From the NCBI GenBank assembly GCA_903839965.1, contig CAIMEK010000409.1:1-22815 (forward strand): DNA of 22,815 nt. The letters run 5' to 3'. This document shows, in pieces, positions 1-6,795 of the stretch (position 1 is the first letter of the stretch; every line of letters starts with the position of its first letter). Both the position numbers and the translations under genes were made by a program. This DNA comes from an uncultured Acetobacteraceae bacterium (lineage in GTDB: Bacteria; Pseudomonadota; Alphaproteobacteria; Acetobacterales; Acetobacteraceae). A model generated the notes under the pieces. The model was not told where the DNA came from and made no database searches. It was given only the letters and a program-made list of their open reading frames with translations.

Positions 1-59
1 CGGCCGAAGGCGTGGTCGTGCTGATGATGCAGGGAGGTAAATTCGCGATCGCCCCTTAG
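1..59 (+). CDS. ABC transporter substrate-binding protein, C-terminal end only (partial)
   Basis: Reading from base 3, the frame encodes 18 residues ending in GGKFAIAP and stops at TAG (57-59). These match the last 18 residues of the complete substrate-binding protein on the opposite strand (159-1277) except for one Ala/Ser change. This is therefore the tail of a paralogous periplasmic amino-acid-type binding protein whose body lies upstream of the window. Only the tail is visible, so substrate and length cannot be judged. A strong hairpin follows directly after the stop. Confidence 0.75.
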   Translation, partial: AEGVVVLMMQGGKFAIAP

Positions 60-62
60 AGC
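1..62 (+). repeat. Inverted repeat, left arm (end of substrate-binding protein paralogue)
   Basis: Bases 1-62 are the reverse complement of 156-217 with three mismatches, at 35, 38 and 45. Two of these are synonymous Gly-codon changes and one gives Ala versus Ser. The arm may extend left beyond the window edge. It covers the last coding codons, the stop and three further bases, so the similarity fades just after the stop. It is best explained as a duplicated gene in inverted orientation. Confidence 0.9.
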
Positions 63-95
63 GCTTCCAGACAAGCAGGAAGCGCTCTGGGCCTT
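58..95 (+). terminator. Hairpin terminator of the upstream + strand gene
   Basis: A perfect 11-bp stem (58-68 with 78-88; left arm AGAGCGCTTCC) encloses a 9-nt loop and begins inside the TAG stop codon. The trailing sequence GGGCCTTTGTTGG has only a weak T tract. This could be an intrinsic terminator of modest strength or an mRNA 3'-end stabiliser. Its position between convergent genes supports a termination role. Confidence 0.6.
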
Positions 96-123
96 TGTTG
101 GCGAGCAATTCCGCCAGCTCGCG

Positions 124-144
124 GAGCGGAGTACGATTCCGCTC
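124..144 (-). terminator. Small hairpin downstream of the minus-strand substrate-binding gene
   Basis: A 7-bp stem (124-130 with 138-144, GAGCGGA/TCCGCTC) with a 7-nt loop lies just beyond the stop of the minus-strand gene. It is nested in a further pairing, GAGCAAT (104-110) with ATTGCTC (153-159). There is no T tract, so factor-independent termination is doubtful. It may mark the 3' end of that transcript. Confidence 0.3.
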
Positions 145-155
145 AAGCCGGCATT

Positions 156-217
156 GCTCTAAGGGGCGATCGAGAATTTGCCGCCCTGCATCATCAGCAC
201 GACCACGCCTTCGGCCG
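156..217 (-). repeat. Inverted repeat, right arm (end of complete substrate-binding gene)
   Basis: This is the partner of bases 1-62: 59 of 62 positions pair, with a 93-bp spacer holding the hairpins. It encodes the C-terminus and stop of the complete minus-strand substrate-binding protein. The nucleotide-level identity, including third positions, indicates recent duplication or gene conversion and not just protein constraint. Confidence 0.9.
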
Positions 218-1277
218 AGGCGGGATCGCGGCCGGGTGTGAAGGCGAACGGGCCCATCACACCGGAGAACTTCGTCTGGGTCAGCGCGTCGCGCACTTTG
301 ACAGGGTCGGCCGCTCCAGCCCGGTCGATGGCGGCTGCCACGATCTTCATGGTGTCGTAGGCCTGCGCCGCGAACTGGTCGGGATCCTTGCTGAACTTCC
401 CGCGGAAATCGGCAACGAACTTCTGGTTCACCGCATCGGGCTTGCCGATGAACCATGGGCTGCCGACGATCAGCCCTTCCGCAGCCGCACCGGCGATCTC
501 ACCGAGCTTGGGCGAGTTGGAGCCGTTGCCGCCGATGAACAGGGTTTCCTTGCCGAAACCGAGCTGCCGGGCCTGCAGCAGCACGCCCGAAGTCGGCTCG
601 AGGAGGGCGGAGATGCCCACCGCATCCGGCTTCAGCGCCTTGATCTTGGTGAGCTGGGCGGAGAAGTCGGTATCCTTCTGGCTGAAACTCTCGGTCGCCA
701 CGATGGTGAGCCCGGCGGCCTCGGCGGCGGCCTTCATCACGTCGAATCCCGATTTCGAGAAGGCGTCGTCGTTGGCGTAAAGCAGCGCAATGCTCTTCAC
801 GCCGTGTGACTTCGCGTGCTTCAGCGTCACCGGGATGACGTCGGCTTCCGGCAGCGACGTGCGAAAGACGTAGGGTCCGATATCGGTAATGCCGACGGCG
901 GTGGTCGAGGTGCCGACGATCGGGATTTTCCGCTCATTTACCACCGGGCCGAGCGCGAACATCTCGTTCGAGATGGTGGGGCCGATGATGGCGATCACCT
1001 TGTCGCGGCCGATCAGTTTGCGTGCCGCGTTGATGGCCTGGTCCTTGTTGGCGGCGGAATCCTCGACGGTCAGGACGATTTTGCTGCCGCCCAGCACGCC
1101 TTTGACGTTGATCTCGTCCAACGCCAGTTCCAGCCCGGATCTGATGGCGATGCCGTAGGCGGCGCTCGGGCCGCTCAGGATCTCAATGGCGCCGACGGGA
1201 ACCGTACCCTGCGCCAGCGCCGGGCCGGCGCCAAGTGCCAGCGCCGCCCCAAGGACGGCAAAGCTTCTCCGTAACAT
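159..1277 (-). CDS. ABC transporter periplasmic substrate-binding protein (Leu/Ile/Val-type, Peripla_BP_6 family)
   Basis: This is a 372-residue periplasmic binding protein of the branched-chain amino acid/amide uptake type (LivJ-like). The N-terminus has two arginines, a hydrophobic stretch and an ALA-Q signal-peptidase site near residue 23. The mature part begins with VPVGAIEILSGPSAAYG, typical of the family, and includes IIGPTISNEMFALGPVVNE and GFDVMKAAAEAAGLTIVATE blocks. The ATG at 1277 was chosen because GGGGAGG lies about 8 nt upstream; an in-frame ATG at 1295 has no comparable site. No permease or ATPase gene is adjacent in the window, so it is either an orphan receptor or its partners lie beyond the left edge with the paralogue. 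A candidate promoter lies at 1314-1342. The ligand cannot be inferred from sequence by eye. Confidence 0.9.
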   Translation of the reverse strand: MLRRSFAVLGAALALGAGPALAQGTVPVGAIEILSGPSAAYGIAIRSGLELALDEINVKGVLGGSKIVLTVEDSAANKDQAINAARKLIGRDKVIAIIGPTISNEMFALGPVVNERKIPIVGTSTTAVGITDIGPYVFRTSLPEADVIPVTLKHAKSHGVKSIALLYANDDAFSKSGFDVMKAAAEAAGLTIVATESFSQKDTDFSAQLTKIKALKPDAVGISALLEPTSGVLLQARQLGFGKETLFIGGNGSNSPKLGEIAGAAAEGLIVGSPWFIGKPDAVNQKFVADFRGKFSKDPDQFAAQAYDTMKIVAAAIDRAGAADPVKVRDALTQTKFSGVMGPFAFTPGRDPASAEGVVVLMMQGGKFSIAP

Positions 1278-1313
1278 CGACGATATCCTCCCCATGGATG
1301 TACCTCAGACCTC

Positions 1314-1342
1314 CCTATACAGCGCCTCTGGTTCGCGACCAA
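1314..1342 (-). promoter_or_regulatory. Candidate sigma-70-like promoter for the substrate-binding gene
   Basis: On the minus strand TTGGTC (1337-1342) and TATAGG (1314-1319) are separated by exactly 17 nt. The predicted start would fall about 30 nt before the ribosome binding site of the gene starting at 1277. It lies in the short gap after the MFS gene stop, which suggests the binding-protein gene can be transcribed independently of the pump gene. The match to consensus is moderate. Confidence 0.35.
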
Positions 1343-1354
1343 TCGTTGGAACGA

Positions 1355-2866
1355 TCAGCCGATACGGCGCACGGGGATGAACCAGGCCAGCACGCTGCCG
1401 AGCGCGGCGAAGCCGGCAATCATCAGGAAGGCGGCCCGAAAGGCATGCGCTATTTCATCCTGCAACTGCGCGAGCCGATCCACCGGGAGCCCGGCCAGGG
1501 CGCGCGGACCGACCTCGATGATGGCGCCGAACAGCCTCGCCGCGTCCGGGTCGGCGGCAGCGAGGTTTGCGAACAGCACCGCGCCCACCAACGCCGTGCC
1601 GGCCGCGGCCCCGATCGAGCGGGAATACTGCACTGAGGCCGCCGCGGCGCCGAGCTGCTTGGGGCCGGCAACGAACTGCACCGTGGTCTGCACGACCGGC
1701 ATCGCACTGCCGGTGAACAGTGCAATGGCGGCAAAGAGGACAGGCAATTCCCGCAGACCCAGTCGGGGCGCCAGCAGCGCCAGGGCCACGATCAGCACCA
1801 CCACGACCGGCATGCCGATCGAAGGGAAGATCGCGCCACGGCCGGTGAAGGAGATCATTCTGCCGGTGAACAGCGATCCCACCGCGATCAGCATGGTCAG
1901 CGGCAGCAGCAGCGCACCGGACTGTCCCGGCGAAGCGCCGCGGGCGACCTGCAGATAGATTGGCAGGAATGTAATGAGGGATACCAGCTGCGCACCCACG
2001 CAGGCTGCCATCGCATCGGTGCGCCAGATGGCGGCCTGCGACAACAGCTTGACCGGCAGCAGCGGCATGCGCGCACGCCGCTCCTGGCGCAGCAACAGCA
2101 CCAGGCTGGCGATTGCTGTGCCCGCGAGCAGGGCGGCCGACGGCAAAGTGGCGGGATCGAGACGCTGGGCCTGCTCCAACGCCAACAGCATGGGCGCAAT
2201 GAAGGCGGCAAACAGGCAGAGACCGATGAAGTCGAAATTCAGCCGACCGCCAACCGCCGCGGCCGGAACGCGCCGCGGCAGGCGGGTTGCCATGCCAAGC
2301 GCGAGCAGACCCAGCGGGACATTGACCAGGAACACCGATGCCCAGCCGAACTGCTGGGTCAGCCACCCCCCGGCCACTGGCCCGAACGTGGAAGCGCAGA
2401 CGAACACCGAGGCGAGGTAGCCCTGAAACCGGCCACGCTGGCGGGGTGGCACTGCCTCACCCACCAGCGCCTGTGACAGGGTCATCAGACCACCGCCGCC
2501 GAAGCCCTGCAGAGCGCGGGCCGCGGTGAGAGAGAGAATTCCCGGTGCGAAGGCACACAGCAGCGAGGCAACGATGAACAGGACGATCGCCACGAACAGC
2601 AGGCGCCGCCGCCCCAGCACGTCGCCAAGACGCCCGTAGACCGGTGCCGCGATGGTGGCGGCCACCAGGTAGGACACCACCACCCAGGAAATCCGCTCGA
2701 CATTGCCGAGTTGCGCGGCAATGGCCGGCAGGGCCGTTGCGACAATGGTCTGGTCGATCGCCGCCAGGAACATCGGCAGCATGATCGACGGGAAGACGGC
2801 GAAGAACAGAATGCGCGGGGAAGGATCTACGGCGGGGGGTTCGGCGGCGGTGGCACTGGAAGGCAT
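1355..2866 (-). CDS. MFS multidrug efflux transporter, DHA2 (EmrB/QacA-like, 14-helix) family
   Basis: This is a 503-residue inner-membrane proton antiporter. After a short Pro/Ala-rich N-terminus, helix 1 carries the DHA2 signature AAIDQTIVATALPAIA (Asp38 region), and the first cytoplasmic loop carries motif A, GRLGDVLGRRR (about residues 78-88). Repeated hydrophobic segments through to the C-terminus fit 14 helices, and the length is normal for the family. Substrates are not predictable. It lies 114 bp downstream of a same-strand CGNR-type regulator gene, so a regulator-pump pair is plausible. Recognisable Shine-Dalgarno sequence before the ATG at 2866 is weak. The next gene downstream appears to have its own promoter. 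Confidence 0.9.
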   Translation of the reverse strand: MPSSATAAEPPAVDPSPRILFFAVFPSIMLPMFLAAIDQTIVATALPAIAAQLGNVERISWVVVSYLVAATIAAPVYGRLGDVLGRRRLLFVAIVLFIVASLLCAFAPGILSLTAARALQGFGGGGLMTLSQALVGEAVPPRQRGRFQGYLASVFVCASTFGPVAGGWLTQQFGWASVFLVNVPLGLLALGMATRLPRRVPAAAVGGRLNFDFIGLCLFAAFIAPMLLALEQAQRLDPATLPSAALLAGTAIASLVLLLRQERRARMPLLPVKLLSQAAIWRTDAMAACVGAQLVSLITFLPIYLQVARGASPGQSGALLLPLTMLIAVGSLFTGRMISFTGRGAIFPSIGMPVVVVLIVALALLAPRLGLRELPVLFAAIALFTGSAMPVVQTTVQFVAGPKQLGAAAASVQYSRSIGAAAGTALVGAVLFANLAAADPDAARLFGAIIEVGPRALAGLPVDRLAQLQDEIAHAFRAAFLMIAGFAALGSVLAWFIPVRRIG

Positions 2867-2980
2867 GGTGCTGAAAGGTTCCGGATACCGTGGGAGTTTC
2901 GGAGCGGCGGGGCGCCGACAAAACCCGGACGCCGCGCACGTTGATGTGAAGCCAATGGGTGTGTGGCGGCTGGCCGGCGG

Positions 2981-3601
2981 TCAGTTCGGGTTCGCTGGTC
3001 TGCCTCGCGTGCGGCTGTAGTGGCGGTGGGCCTTGGCGCGATTGCCGCAGCTCGACATGGAGCACCAGCGGCGGGTGCCCGCCTTGCTGTCGTCGAGGAA
3101 CAGCCAGCGGCATTGCGGGTTGGCACAGGTGCGGACACGGGTGCGACGGGGGCCGGCAAGCAGATCGGCGGCAGACCACACGATCGGGGCGAGCAGGTGA
3201 TGAAAGTTCGGCGCGCTCCAGGGCTCGGTTCGCCAGGCCCATCCGGTGGCGGTGGGCTCGAGGCGCCGGCGTTCCGGCGCCGCGGCGAGTGCCCGGTTCA
3301 AGACGGCGAGGTCGTCGAGGGCCAGCTCGGGTTCGGCGAGAATACGATAGATGGTTTCACGCAGGTCGAGGGCGACGCGATATGCCGTCTCGGCCGCCTG
3401 TGGTGCAGCCTGCCAATGCGACTGCATGGCGTCAGTGCCGGCCATCCCGGCTCCGGCGAGCCAGGCGAGCAGGTCGGTTGGGGTGCGCAGGGTTTCCTGC
3501 GGCATGGTGGCGCCCCGCCAGAACAGCGTGTTGGCAAAGTCCAGGCTCAGATGATCGGCCGGCGGCGGCAACAGGGCTGGCGGCGGATCCGGGTGCGTCA
3601 T
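2981..3601 (-). CDS. CGNR zinc-finger / ABATE-domain regulator
   Basis: A 206-residue protein with an N-terminal ABATE-like region (LSLDFANTLFWRG near residues 18-30) and a C-terminal CGNR zinc finger. Cys159, Cys164, Cys180 and Cys185 form the CANPQC...WCSMSSCGNR pattern followed by basic residues. Family members are thought to be stress-associated transcriptional regulators; direct DNA binding is inferred from the finger. No strong ribosome binding site precedes the ATG at 3601. The gene is divergent from a VOC-fold gene, and the -35 hexamer region at 3630-3636 is nearly palindromic and could serve both directions. The MFS pump gene follows on the same strand, so control of efflux is a reasonable hypothesis only. 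Confidence 0.85.
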   Translation of the reverse strand: MTHPDPPPALLPPPADHLSLDFANTLFWRGATMPQETLRTPTDLLAWLAGAGMAGTDAMQSHWQAAPQAAETAYRVALDLRETIYRILAEPELALDDLAVLNRALAAAPERRRLEPTATGWAWRTEPWSAPNFHHLLAPIVWSAADLLAGPRRTRVRTCANPQCRWLFLDDSKAGTRRWCSMSSCGNRAKAHRHYSRTRGRPANPN

Positions 3602-3629
3602 GGGCGCGGCTTACGAGGCGGGCTGTGGG

Positions 3630-3657
3630 TTGACAAGCGGGGAGTCTGTGGGATAAC
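3630..3657 (+). promoter_or_regulatory. Candidate promoter for the VOC gene, possibly sharing its -35 with the divergent gene
   Basis: TTGACA (3630-3635, perfect -35) is followed after 16 nt by GATAAC (3652-3657, four of six -10 matches). The heptamer TTGACAA reads TTGTCAA on the other strand, so a -35 for the divergent CGNR gene may overlap it, but no good -10 is seen in that direction. Confidence 0.5.
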
Positions 3658-3659
3658 GC

Positions 3660-3673
3660 TATACCCGGTTATA
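3660..3673. promoter_or_regulatory. Imperfect palindrome, candidate operator
   Basis: TATACCCGGTTATA matches its own reverse complement at 12 of 14 positions. It sits just after the predicted -10, where the transcription start of the VOC gene is expected. Such a position is typical for a repressor site. The adjacent CGNR regulator is the obvious but untested candidate. Confidence 0.4.
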
Positions 3674-3695
3674 CAGTATGATAGGAGGACCGACC

Positions 3696-4073
3696 ATGCT
3701 TGACCATGTCTCCATCGGTGTGCACGACGTTGCCAGGGCGCGGCGCTTCTACGATCCGGTGCTGGCCGCCCTCGGCTATCGCTGCCTCGTCGAGGGGGAC
3801 GGCTATGCCGGGTACGGCAGCGACCAACCGCAGTTCTGGGTACAGTCCAGCGAGGCCCCGGTGCCGGCAGACGGCCGGTCCGGCCTGCATTTCAGTTTCA
3901 CGGCCTCCGGCCGGAAAGCGGTGGACGCGTTCCATGCCGCGGCACTGGCGGCCGGCGGGGCCGACAACGGGAAACCCGGTCCGCGGCCGGATTATGGCCC
4001 GAACTACTACGCCGCGTTCGTCAAGGATCTCGATGGCTACCGCATCGAGGCGCATGCCGAAATCGCCGCCTGA
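3696..4073 (+). CDS. VOC superfamily (glyoxalase/bleomycin-resistance fold) protein
   Basis: A 125-residue single-domain vicinal-oxygen-chelate protein. It starts MLDHVSIGVHDVARARRFYD, with His4 in the first strand, His65 in LHFSFTA and Glu118 in YRIEAHAE, the positions where VOC enzymes place metal ligands. The reaction (lyase, dioxygenase, resistance) cannot be assigned. The ATG at 3696 was chosen because AGGAGG (3683-3688) sits 7 nt before it; an earlier in-frame ATG at 3678 overlaps that site. It is divergent from the CGNR regulator and followed 42 bp later by a small secreted-protein gene on the same strand. Confidence 0.85.
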   Translation: MLDHVSIGVHDVARARRFYDPVLAALGYRCLVEGDGYAGYGSDQPQFWVQSSEAPVPADGRSGLHFSFTASGRKAVDAFHAAALAAGGADNGKPGPRPDYGPNYYAAFVKDLDGYRIEAHAEIAA

Positions 4074-4115
4074 GCCGGCAACCTGGCATTTACACTTCGC
4101 CGGCAAGTTGGGGGC

Positions 4116-4472
4116 ATGGCGCTCCTTGTCATGCTCCTGCTGGCGCTTCCGGTGCTGGCCCAGCCCGCCGATTGCAATGCGGTGCCGGTTGGGCCGCCAA
4201 TGGACATCGATATCTATGTCGATCTGACCGGGAAGGTGAAGGACCCGACGGTGGTGCCGGCGCCGGGGCGCATCGCCGGAGGCGTGGGACTGAAAGGCAT
4301 TCCCGCTTTCGGGACGCTCTGCCAGGCCCCGCCGCCGCCGGCCCAGGACGTGTTGCACGGCGCCGCGGTACCGGGCGGCTTGCTGGGTGGCAACGGGTTG
4401 ACGGACCTCCTGACCGGTCGGCCCAAGGTTGTGCGGCCGGAACGGTTACGGCCCGACGCCGCTGACCAGTAG
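4116..4472 (+). CDS. Small secreted hypothetical protein
   Basis: A 118-residue protein I do not recognise. It begins with a compact signal peptide, MALLVMLLLALPVLA, with likely cleavage before QPADC. The mature part is rich in Pro, Gly and Asp, has only two cysteines (about residues 20 and 69), no transmembrane helix and a GGLLGGNG stretch near the end. Codons have the G/C-biased third positions of the neighbours, which supports real coding. The ribosome binding site is poor. The last 27 bases overlap the end of hpnK on the opposite strand. It might be co-transcribed with the VOC gene 42 bp upstream. The two cysteines could form a periplasmic disulfide. Confidence 0.6.
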   Translation: MALLVMLLLALPVLAQPADCNAVPVGPPMDIDIYVDLTGKVKDPTVVPAPGRIAGGVGLKGIPAFGTLCQAPPPPAQDVLHGAAVPGGLLGGNGLTDLLTGRPKVVRPERLRPDAADQ

Positions 4473-5297
4473 TGGAGCACCCAGCCCTTCCCGTTCCAGG
4501 GCAGCCCGCACCGTCGGGCTGCACAGGGCCGCCAGTTCGGCGGTGTGCTCGTAGGCCGGCATCAGCGCATCGATGGTCGCGTCGCGGCCGGTGGCGGGAT
4601 GGAAGTAGATTTCGTTGGATCCGGTCGGCAGAACCGGGATCAACCGCAGCAGACGCTGCTCGGTCAGGTGTCCGCTCCAGGCCAGGCCGAACACCGCGTC
4701 GTCCGTTTCCATGCCGGCGCGCCGGACCTGGCCTCGCAACAGTCGCGACCAGGCATGCAGCGCCCGCGCGCCCATGGTTGGCGGCACACCACAGGTCGCC
4801 ATAACCGCAGGTGGCTCGGTCGGAACCCGCACCCGCCGGAGCCCGAATTCGCGCCCAATGCTCAGCAGCAGCCCTCCCACCGTCGGATGCAGGTGCATGT
4901 GCTTGTGCGCATCGGCGTGGCTGAGCGGCAAACCGGTCGCGGTAAAGGCAGCGAACTGGGCCCGGATCTCCGTCGCCAATTGACGCCGTATCCGGGGCCG
5001 GAAGAAGTAATTGATCCCCAGCCGAAGCTGATCGGATGGGAACTGCCCGCGCGCATCGACAAGGTCGGGTATCGCCGAATGCGCCAGCACGGCCGGCCCC
5101 TCGATCACCACCAGGTGCAGACCCACGCGGAGCCCCGGATTGCGCCGCGCCCGAACGATGGCGTCACCCGCCGCGGCGCCGGCCACCATCAGGCTGGCGG
5201 CGCCAAGCACGCCGTGGCGATGCGCCCGTTCGATCCCCTCGTTGACGGCCTCGGACAGACCGAAATCGTCGGCGGAGAAACGGGCGCGGCGGGTCAT
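4446..5297 (-). CDS. hpnK: Hopanoid biosynthesis deacetylase HpnK (YdjC/ChbG-like)
   Basis: A 283-residue YdjC/ChbG-type carbohydrate deacetylase. The metal-binding motif SADDFGLSEAVNEGI (Asp10-Asp11), His61 in GLHLVV and the HADAHKHMHLHP block (residues 127-138) are all present, as is EIYFHPATG near the C-terminus. In studied hopanoid producers HpnK removes the acetyl group from N-acetylglucosaminyl-bacteriohopanetetrol made by HpnI, before HpnJ acts. It is the last gene of the dxs-hpnM-hpnI-hpnJ-hpnK run, 61 bp after hpnJ. That gap holds a small hairpin and no close Shine-Dalgarno sequence. The assignment over a generic ChbG relies on the hpnI/hpnJ context. Confidence 0.92.
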   Translation of the reverse strand: MTRRARFSADDFGLSEAVNEGIERAHRHGVLGAASLMVAGAAAGDAIVRARRNPGLRVGLHLVVIEGPAVLAHSAIPDLVDARGQFPSDQLRLGINYFFRPRIRRQLATEIRAQFAAFTATGLPLSHADAHKHMHLHPTVGGLLLSIGREFGLRRVRVPTEPPAVMATCGVPPTMGARALHAWSRLLRGQVRRAGMETDDAVFGLAWSGHLTEQRLLRLIPVLPTGSNEIYFHPATGRDATIDALMPAYEHTAELAALCSPTVRAALEREGLGAPLLVSGVGP

Positions 5298-5313
5298 GGC
5301 GCGAGGGAACCAA

Positions 5314-5327
5314 GGGCCTCCCGGCCC
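5314..5327 (-). other. Small GC hairpin in the hpnJ-hpnK gap
   Basis: On the minus strand GGGCC and GGCCC pair across a GGGA loop, giving GGGAGG in the loop and right arm. It is the only recognisable structure in the 61-bp gap. The loop carries the gap's one Shine-Dalgarno-like run, but it is too far (about 20 nt) from the hpnK ATG to be a standard site. It could modulate hpnK translation or be chance in GC-rich DNA. Confidence 0.25.
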
Positions 5328-5358
5328 GTCGGACAGTGGCGGAGCCCTGGCCTTGCCG

Positions 5359-6795
5359 TCACGCCGCGGCGCGGTCGCGTTGGCGTTCGCGGAGGAATTG
5401 GAAGAACTCCACGCCTTCGCGCAGGCGTCGCTTCATCATCTGCGGGCTGCGCACCATCTCGCCGACGATGGAGGCAATCTTCGGGGCCCGGAAGTAGAAG
5501 CGCCGGTAGAACGTCTCCACCGAGTCGAAGATCTCGGTGTGCGACAGGTGGGGATAGTGCAGCGGCGCGATCTGGACGCCGTGCTCGTCCACCAGTTCGG
5601 CGTGATCCGCGTCCAGCCAGCCGTTTTCAAGAGCCTGCCGATAGAGTGCGGTGCCGGGGTAGGGCGCCGCCAGCGATACCTGCAGCGTATGCGGGTTCAC
5701 TTCGGTGGCGAAGCGGATGGTCTCCTCGATGGTTTCCTTGGTCTCCCCGGGCAGGCCAAGGATGAAGGTACCGTGGATCTTGATGCCGAGTTCGTGGCAG
5801 TCCTTGGTGAACTGCTTCGCGACTTCGATCCGCATGCCCTTCCTGATGTTGTGCAGGATCTGCTGGTTGCCGCTCTCGTAGCCCACCAGGAGCAGGCGTA
5901 GCCCATTGTCCTTCAGCACCTTGAGCGTTTCGCGCGGCACGTTGGCCTTGGCGTTGCAGGACCAGACGACACCCATGCGGCCGAGTTCGCGGGCGATCGC
6001 TTCGGCACGCGGCAGATTGTCGGTGAAGGTGTCGTCGTCGAAGAAGATTTCCCTGACCTGTGGATAATACGACTTCAGCAGCCGGATTTCCTCGGCCACA
6101 TGGCCGGGGCTGCGCACGCGGTAGCGGTGGCCGCCGACGGTTTGCGGCCACAGGCAGAACGTGCAACGGCTCTTGCAGCCTCGACCCGTGTAAAGCGAGA
6201 CGTATGGGTGCAACAGGTAGCCGATGAAATAGTCCTCGATGCGAAGATCACGCTTGTAGACTTCGGTAACGAACGGTAATTGGTCCATGTCTTCCAGAAC
6301 AGAACGGTCTGGATTGTGTACGATCGCACCTTCATTGTTGCGATAGCTGATGCCGTCGACCTTCGCCCAATCCCGGCCTTCGGCAATTTCCTTGATGGTG
6401 AAGTCGAATTCGTTGCGCGCGACGAAGTCGATCGGCGCTCCCAGCCGCAAGCTTTCCTCTGGCTGCACCGCGACCTTGGCGCCGACGAAGCCGATCTTGA
6501 TTGCCGGGTTTGCGTCCTTCAGCGCCTGGGCCACCCGTACGTCGGCGCCGAACGAGGGCGTAGACGTATGGATGATGCACAGTTCCCGCCCGCGTGCCTC
6601 GGCCAGCACCGCCTCCAGGCGGATATTGGCGGGCGGCGCGTCGATCAGCCGCGAATCCGGCACCAACGCGGCCGGTTGGGCGAGCCAGGTGGGAAACCAG
6701 AAGCTCTTGATTTCGCGCTTGGCCTGGTAGCGCGAGCCGGCGCCCCCGTCGAAGCCGTCGAAGCTGGGCGGCTGCAGGAACAACGTCTTCATCAT
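5359..6795 (-). CDS. hpnJ: Hopanoid biosynthesis radical SAM protein HpnJ
   Basis: A 478-residue radical SAM enzyme of the BchE-like, B12-binding-domain class. The [4Fe-4S] motif is GCKSRCTFC (Cys207, Cys211, Cys214), followed by FFDDDTFTDN (251-260), VGYESGNQQIL (304-314) and HGTFILGLPGET (341-352). The N-terminal 160 residues resemble a cobalamin-binding-type domain, but I do not see a clear DxHxxG motif. In the known pathway HpnJ converts glucosaminyl-bacteriohopanetetrol to the cyclitol ether by ring contraction. The start is the first of two ATGs at 6795, with GGGAGA about 8 nt upstream; the ATG overlaps the hpnI stop (ATGA), implying translational coupling. An upstream extension of the frame lies inside hpnI and was rejected. 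Confidence 0.95.
   Translation of the reverse strand: MMKTLFLQPPSFDGFDGGAGSRYQAKREIKSFWFPTWLAQPAALVPDSRLIDAPPANIRLEAVLAEARGRELCIIHTSTPSFGADVRVAQALKDANPAIKIGFVGAKVAVQPEESLRLGAPIDFVARNEFDFTIKEIAEGRDWAKVDGISYRNNEGAIVHNPDRSVLEDMDQLPFVTEVYKRDLRIEDYFIGYLLHPYVSLYTGRGCKSRCTFCLWPQTVGGHRYRVRSPGHVAEEIRLLKSYYPQVREIFFDDDTFTDNLPRAEAIARELGRMGVVWSCNAKANVPRETLKVLKDNGLRLLLVGYESGNQQILHNIRKGMRIEVAKQFTKDCHELGIKIHGTFILGLPGETKETIEETIRFATEVNPHTLQVSLAAPYPGTALYRQALENGWLDADHAELVDEHGVQIAPLHYPHLSHTEIFDSVETFYRRFYFRAPKIASIVGEMVRSPQMMKRRLREGVEFFQFLRERQRDRAAA

Noticed and set aside
1..217. Inverted repeats as ends of an insertion sequence
   Set aside because: The arms are coding ends of two binding-protein genes, the spacer holds only hairpins, and there is no transposase or target-site duplication.
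3677..3682. TATGAT as a -10 element for the VOC gene
   Set aside because: It runs up against the ribosome binding site, so a start there would remove the Shine-Dalgarno sequence. The upstream TTGACA/GATAAC pair is preferred.
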